DNA from: Formosa undariae
GTDB lineage: Bacteria > Bacteroidota > Bacteroidia > Flavobacteriales > Flavobacteriaceae
Reading direction: 5' to 3'
Assembly (NCBI RefSeq): GCF_042427615.1
Contig: NZ_JBHMEZ010000001.1
Coordinates: 682,001 to 746,000, forward strand
Length of the DNA stretch: 64,000 bases
The notes under the pieces were generated by a model that ran no database searches, was not told the DNA's origin, and saw only the letters and a list, made by a program, of their open reading frames with translations. The position numbers and the translations under genes were made by a program. Of the stretch, positions 61,040 to 64,000 are shown one piece after another; the first letter of the stretch is position 1; each line of letters begins with the position of its first letter.

Positions 61040-61648
61040 TTATTTTGCTTCAGCATAACGACGTTCTACTTCGTTCCAGTTAATTACATTAAAAAATGCA
61101 TCAATATATTCTGGTCTTTTGTTTTGGTAGTTTAAGTAATACGCATGTTCCCAAACGTCTAATCCTAAAATAGGAGTTCCATCGCACTCAACACCTGGCA
61201 TTAATGGGTTATCTTGATTTGGAGTAGAACAAACAGAAACTTTTCCGCCTTTGTTTACACATAACCAAGCCCAACCTGAACCAAATTGTGTTGCTGCAGC
61301 ATTACTAAACGCTTCTTTAAAAGCATCTACAGATCCGAAAGCCTCTTCGATAGCTGTTTTTAATTCTCCTGATAAACGTCCTTTACCTTCTGGGTTCATT
61401 ACTTCCCAAAATAAAGAGTGATTGTAAAAACCACCACCATTATTTCTAACAGCTCCATTGCTCATGTCTAAACCAGTAAGAATCTCTTCAATAGATTTTC
61501 CTGCTAAGTCTGTACCTTCAATAGCACCGTTTAATTTTGTAGTATATCCTTGGTGATGTTTAGTATGGTGTATTTCCATTGTACGAGCATCGATATTTGG
61601 TTCTAACGCATCGTAAGCATATTGTAATTTCGGTAATTCGAATGCCAT
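61040..61648 (-). CDS. sodA: superoxide dismutase, Mn type
   Basis: A 202-residue enzyme from ATG at 61648 (MAFELPKLQYAYDALEPNID). Metal ligands lie in MEIHHTKHHQGYT, FYNHSLFWEVM and DVWEHAYYLNYQNKRPEY. GGGFYNHSLFW together with Gln in TPNQDNPLMP is the pattern of Mn rather than Fe enzymes, though cambialistic use is possible. A longer frame begins at 61690, but the TAAATTTG box at 61688-61695 would start transcription downstream of that codon, so the shorter start is preferred. No signal peptide, so it detoxifies superoxide in the cytoplasm. Confidence 0.95.
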   Translation of the reverse strand: MAFELPKLQYAYDALEPNIDARTMEIHHTKHHQGYTTKLNGAIEGTDLAGKSIEEILTGLDMSNGAVRNNGGGFYNHSLFWEVMNPEGKGRLSGELKTAIEEAFGSVDAFKEAFSNAAATQFGSGWAWLCVNKGGKVSVCSTPNQDNPLMPGVECDGTPILGLDVWEHAYYLNYQNKRPEYIDAFFNVINWNEVERRYAEAK

Positions 61649-61687
61649 AATATTTGTGTTTTTTATGATTAAAAATTTTATCTCTTT

Positions 61688-61695
61688 CAAATTTA
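61688..61695 (-). promoter_or_regulatory. candidate -7 box for sodA
   Basis: Minus-strand TAAATTTG matches TAnnTTTG and gives a leader of about 33 bases to the ATG at 61648. Confidence 0.55.
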
Positions 61696-61779
61696 AGGAT
61701 AATACACGTCAATTAAAAATAATATATAGTTATCGAATCATTGATAGTTTTTATCTTGTCTTCAAATTATTTAATAAGC

Positions 61780-64000
61780 ATGGAGAGTAAAACGACTTTT
61801 TCTATTTATGATGCTTCTGCAGGGAGCGGAAAAACATTCACCCTTGTAAAAGCCTATCTAACAATCTTATTTAAATCTAAAAGTCATTTTCAGTTTAAAA
61901 ACATTCTGGCCATTACGTTTACTAATAAAGCAGTGTTCGAAATGAAAGAGCGGATTATTAAAACGCTTAAAGAATTTTCGGACGAGGCTGTTTTAATAGA
62001 GAGTAACGATATGTTTAGTTTATTGTGTGAAGAACTAAAAATGGAACCGGAAGCCCTACATAGCAAGTCGAAAATGTTGCTTCATACCATTATACATAAT
62101 TATGCCGCTTTCGAGATTTCGACAATCGATGGATTTACACATAGAATAATAAGAACCTTTGCCCACGATTTAAAATTGCCTTTAAATTTTGAAGTCGATT
62201 TAGATTCCGAAAGCTTATTAAACAAAGCTGTGGATCGCTTAATTGCAAAAGCAGGAACCGATAAAGAAATCACTAAGGTTTTGGTACAGTTCGCTATAGA
62301 AAAGGCAGACGATGATAAAAGTTGGAATATTGCTTTAGATTTATATAAAATCGCAAAATTACTCATTTACGAAAATGATATTCCGTATTTAGAAGAGTTA
62401 AAAGATAGATCGCTGTCTGACTTTAGCATACTTAAAAAGCAATTAAAAAACGAGATACAAACTTTTGAAAAGGCTATTGTTCAAGTAGCTACCGAGTTTT
62501 TAGATCTCATTAAAAATAATGGTATTGAATATGATGATTTCTCGGGTAAATACGCGCCAAAGTATTTTGATAAATTAAGTCAAGGTGATTTAAATGTGAG
62601 CTTTAATACGGCATGGCAAACTAAAATTGAGACGCATCCGTTGTATCCCGCTCGTGTAAAAAAAGACGCTAATTTGGCTTCGCTAATGGATAGCCTTCAG
62701 CCCCAAATAGCAACGCAGTTTAATAAAACTAAAAAAATATGTTTTTCTCTTAAATTCAGAAAAACGATTTATAAAAACTTAACCCAACTCTCTGTTTTAA
62801 ATGCAATAAATCAGGAATTAATTGCACTCAAGGATGAAGAAAACAAAATGCTAATTTCGGAGTTTAATACTTTAATTAGTAAAGAAATTGCAGCGCAACC
62901 TACTCCTTTTATATATGAACGTTTGGGAGAGAAATTCAATCATTACTTTATAGACGAATTTCAAGATACATCGACCATGCAATGGAATAACTTAATTCCG
63001 TTGGTGTCTGAAGCGATAGATGCACAAGATGTCGAAAAAGAACCGGGTTCTTTAATGATTGTTGGAGATGCCAAACAAGCAATTTATAGATGGCGTGGAG
63101 GAAAAGCCGAACAGTTTATAGAATTGTCTGATTTGGATTCTAAACATAATCCGTTTAATACACCAAAAAATATAAAGTCTCTAGATACTAATTTTAGAAG
63201 TTTTAGAGAAGTGATTCATTTTAATAATACGTTTTTCGATTATGTCTCTGGCGTAACTTTTAGCAACGAGATTTACGGAAATCTTTATAAAAGAGCGAGT
63301 CAGAATCAGAAGAATATAAATGAAGGTTATGTAAGTATTTCTTTTTTAGATTTAAAAGACGAAGATCGCAATGCGCTGTATCCTGAACAAGTATATGCCA
63401 CGGTTGAAGATTGTAAGGCAAACGGATTTCAACTAAAAGACATTTGCATTTTAGTGAGAAAAACAAAAGACGCTGTGGTTACAGCAGATTATTTAAGTCA
63501 GAAGGGGATTCCTATTATTTCTTCAGAATTGTTACTGATAAAGCAAGCACCCGAGGTCATGTTTGTTACCCATTTGTCAACGCTTTTATTTCAGCCAAAG
63601 AATGCTGAAATTAAGGCCGAAATCTTATATTTTTTAGCAGCCAAATTTAAGATTGAAGATAAGCATGCATTTTTTGCAAAATACATTCAGCTAGATAATG
63701 CGGAATTATTTGAAAGCTTTAAGCAGTTCGGAATTATTACAAACGCAAATGCTTTAATACAGTTGCCACTGTTTGATATGTTCGAAACTATAGTTCGGGA
63801 ATTTAATTTAGTAGAACATTCTAACGCTTATATTCAGTATTATTTAGATGTTGTTTTAGAATATACACATAAGAAAGGATCTGATGTTTTTGGCTTTTTG
63901 GAATATTTTGACACTAAAATAGATAAGTTAAGTATTGTTTCGCCTGAAGGTCAGGACGCCGTTCAAATTATGACGATTCATAAATCAAAAGGATTAGAAT
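61780..64000 (+). CDS. UvrD/RecB-like helicase-nuclease subunit (AddA type), 3' end outside window
   Basis: An open frame of 740 codons from ATG at 61780 continues past the right edge. Walker A is IYDASAGSGKTFTLVKAYL (residues 9-27), motif Ia ILAITFTNKAVFEMKERI, motif II YFIDEFQDTSTMQWN, motif III IVGDAKQAIYRWRGGKAEQF, motif IV LDTNFRSFREVIHF, and VQIMTIHKSKGLE of motif V is the last thing visible. The SF1A order and the DASAGSGKT form match the Bacteroidota AddA-like 'UvrD-helicase domain' exonucleases, which usually carry a C-terminal PD-(D/E)xK nuclease and pair with an AddB/RecB-like gene; neither can be checked here. Divergent from sodA. Confidence 0.9.
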   Translation, partial: MESKTTFSIYDASAGSGKTFTLVKAYLTILFKSKSHFQFKNILAITFTNKAVFEMKERIIKTLKEFSDEAVLIESNDMFSLLCEELKMEPEALHSKSKMLLHTIIHNYAAFEISTIDGFTHRIIRTFAHDLKLPLNFEVDLDSESLLNKAVDRLIAKAGTDKEITKVLVQFAIEKADDDKSWNIALDLYKIAKLLIYENDIPYLEELKDRSLSDFSILKKQLKNEIQTFEKAIVQVATEFLDLIKNNGIEYDDFSGKYAPKYFDKLSQGDLNVSFNTAWQTKIETHPLYPARVKKDANLASLMDSLQPQIATQFNKTKKICFSLKFRKTIYKNLTQLSVLNAINQELIALKDEENKMLISEFNTLISKEIAAQPTPFIYERLGEKFNHYFIDEFQDTSTMQWNNLIPLVSEAIDAQDVEKEPGSLMIVGDAKQAIYRWRGGKAEQFIELSDLDSKHNPFNTPKNIKSLDTNFRSFREVIHFNNTFFDYVSGVTFSNEIYGNLYKRASQNQKNINEGYVSISFLDLKDEDRNALYPEQVYATVEDCKANGFQLKDICILVRKTKDAVVTADYLSQKGIPIISSELLLIKQAPEVMFVTHLSTLLFQPKNAEIKAEILYFLAAKFKIEDKHAFFAKYIQLDNAELFESFKQFGIITNANALIQLPLFDMFETIVREFNLVEHSNAYIQYYLDVVLEYTHKKGSDVFGFLEYFDTKIDKLSIVSPEGQDAVQIMTIHKSKGLE

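Noticed and set aside
61649..61690. Upstream start of sodA
   Set aside because: The extra 14 residues lie upstream of the conserved start of the family, and the -7 box at 61688-61695 would put the codon outside the transcript.
63260..63466. Minus-strand frame inside the helicase gene
   Set aside because: It is a shadow of the 61780 coding frame, which carries the full SF1 helicase motif series.

Overview
The window (low GC, Shine-Dalgarno-poor starts, TAnnTTTG-type -7 promoter boxes, SusC/SusD pairs, a type IX secretion C-terminal domain, flavobacterial tRNA terminators) looks like chromosomal DNA of a marine Flavobacteriaceae bacterium (Bacteroidota). I cannot name the genus from sequence alone.

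Layout. 1-3.0 kb: glycogen synthesis genes glgA-glgC-glgB on the minus strand (glgB runs off the left edge). 3.2-5.0 kb: lepA. 5.2-8.0 kb: an outer-membrane beta-barrel receptor followed by a short relative that keeps only its N-terminal domain. 8.2-10.8 kb: dusB, a LolC/E-type permease and rbfA. 10.98 kb: one tRNA with anticodon CAT. 11.3-22.9 kb: a LytTR response regulator and LytS-type kinase, a secreted metzincin-type protease, a SusC/SusD pair and two lipoproteins, one of them a metallopeptidase. This block lies between the tRNA and a second copy of the tRNA 3' end plus its terminator, so it may be an island inserted at the tRNA. The kinase/protease gap carries 21-bp-spaced repeats of the kind LytTR regulators bind.

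23.2-27.7 kb: a Tat-exported aldo/keto reductase-like protein, larE-larB-larC for the nickel-pincer cofactor (no larA here) and a small His-containing membrane protein. 28.0-38.7 kb: a carbohydrate locus with SusC/SusD, a GH95 glycosidase and a PL6-type polysaccharide lyase secreted by T9SS; the lyase has its own promoter with palindromic operators. 38.8-43.5 kb: an FAD oxidoreductase with a membrane polyferredoxin, and a convergent Gcr-family membrane protein. 43.9-48.4 kb: a TPR histidine kinase with its response regulator, a zinc-ribbon metallopeptidase and an unknown membrane protein. 48.9-54.3 kb: xylose catabolism (xylB, xylA, sugar porter) with a convergent LacI-type regulator.

54.6-60.5 kb: a small protein with a PID-CTERM-like tail, ribE, pdxA, yceD-rpmF, fabH-accB-accC. 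60.9 kb: a probable small RNA with its own -7 box and terminator and two mutually exclusive foldings. 61.0 kb: sodA. 61.8 kb to the right edge: an AddA/RecB-like helicase, cut by the window end.

No CRISPR array, insertion sequence, integrase or phage gene was seen. The best candidates for something new are the tRNA-flanked sensor/protease/SusCD block, the 60.9 kb RNA, and the lar cluster joined to a Tat-exported protein.
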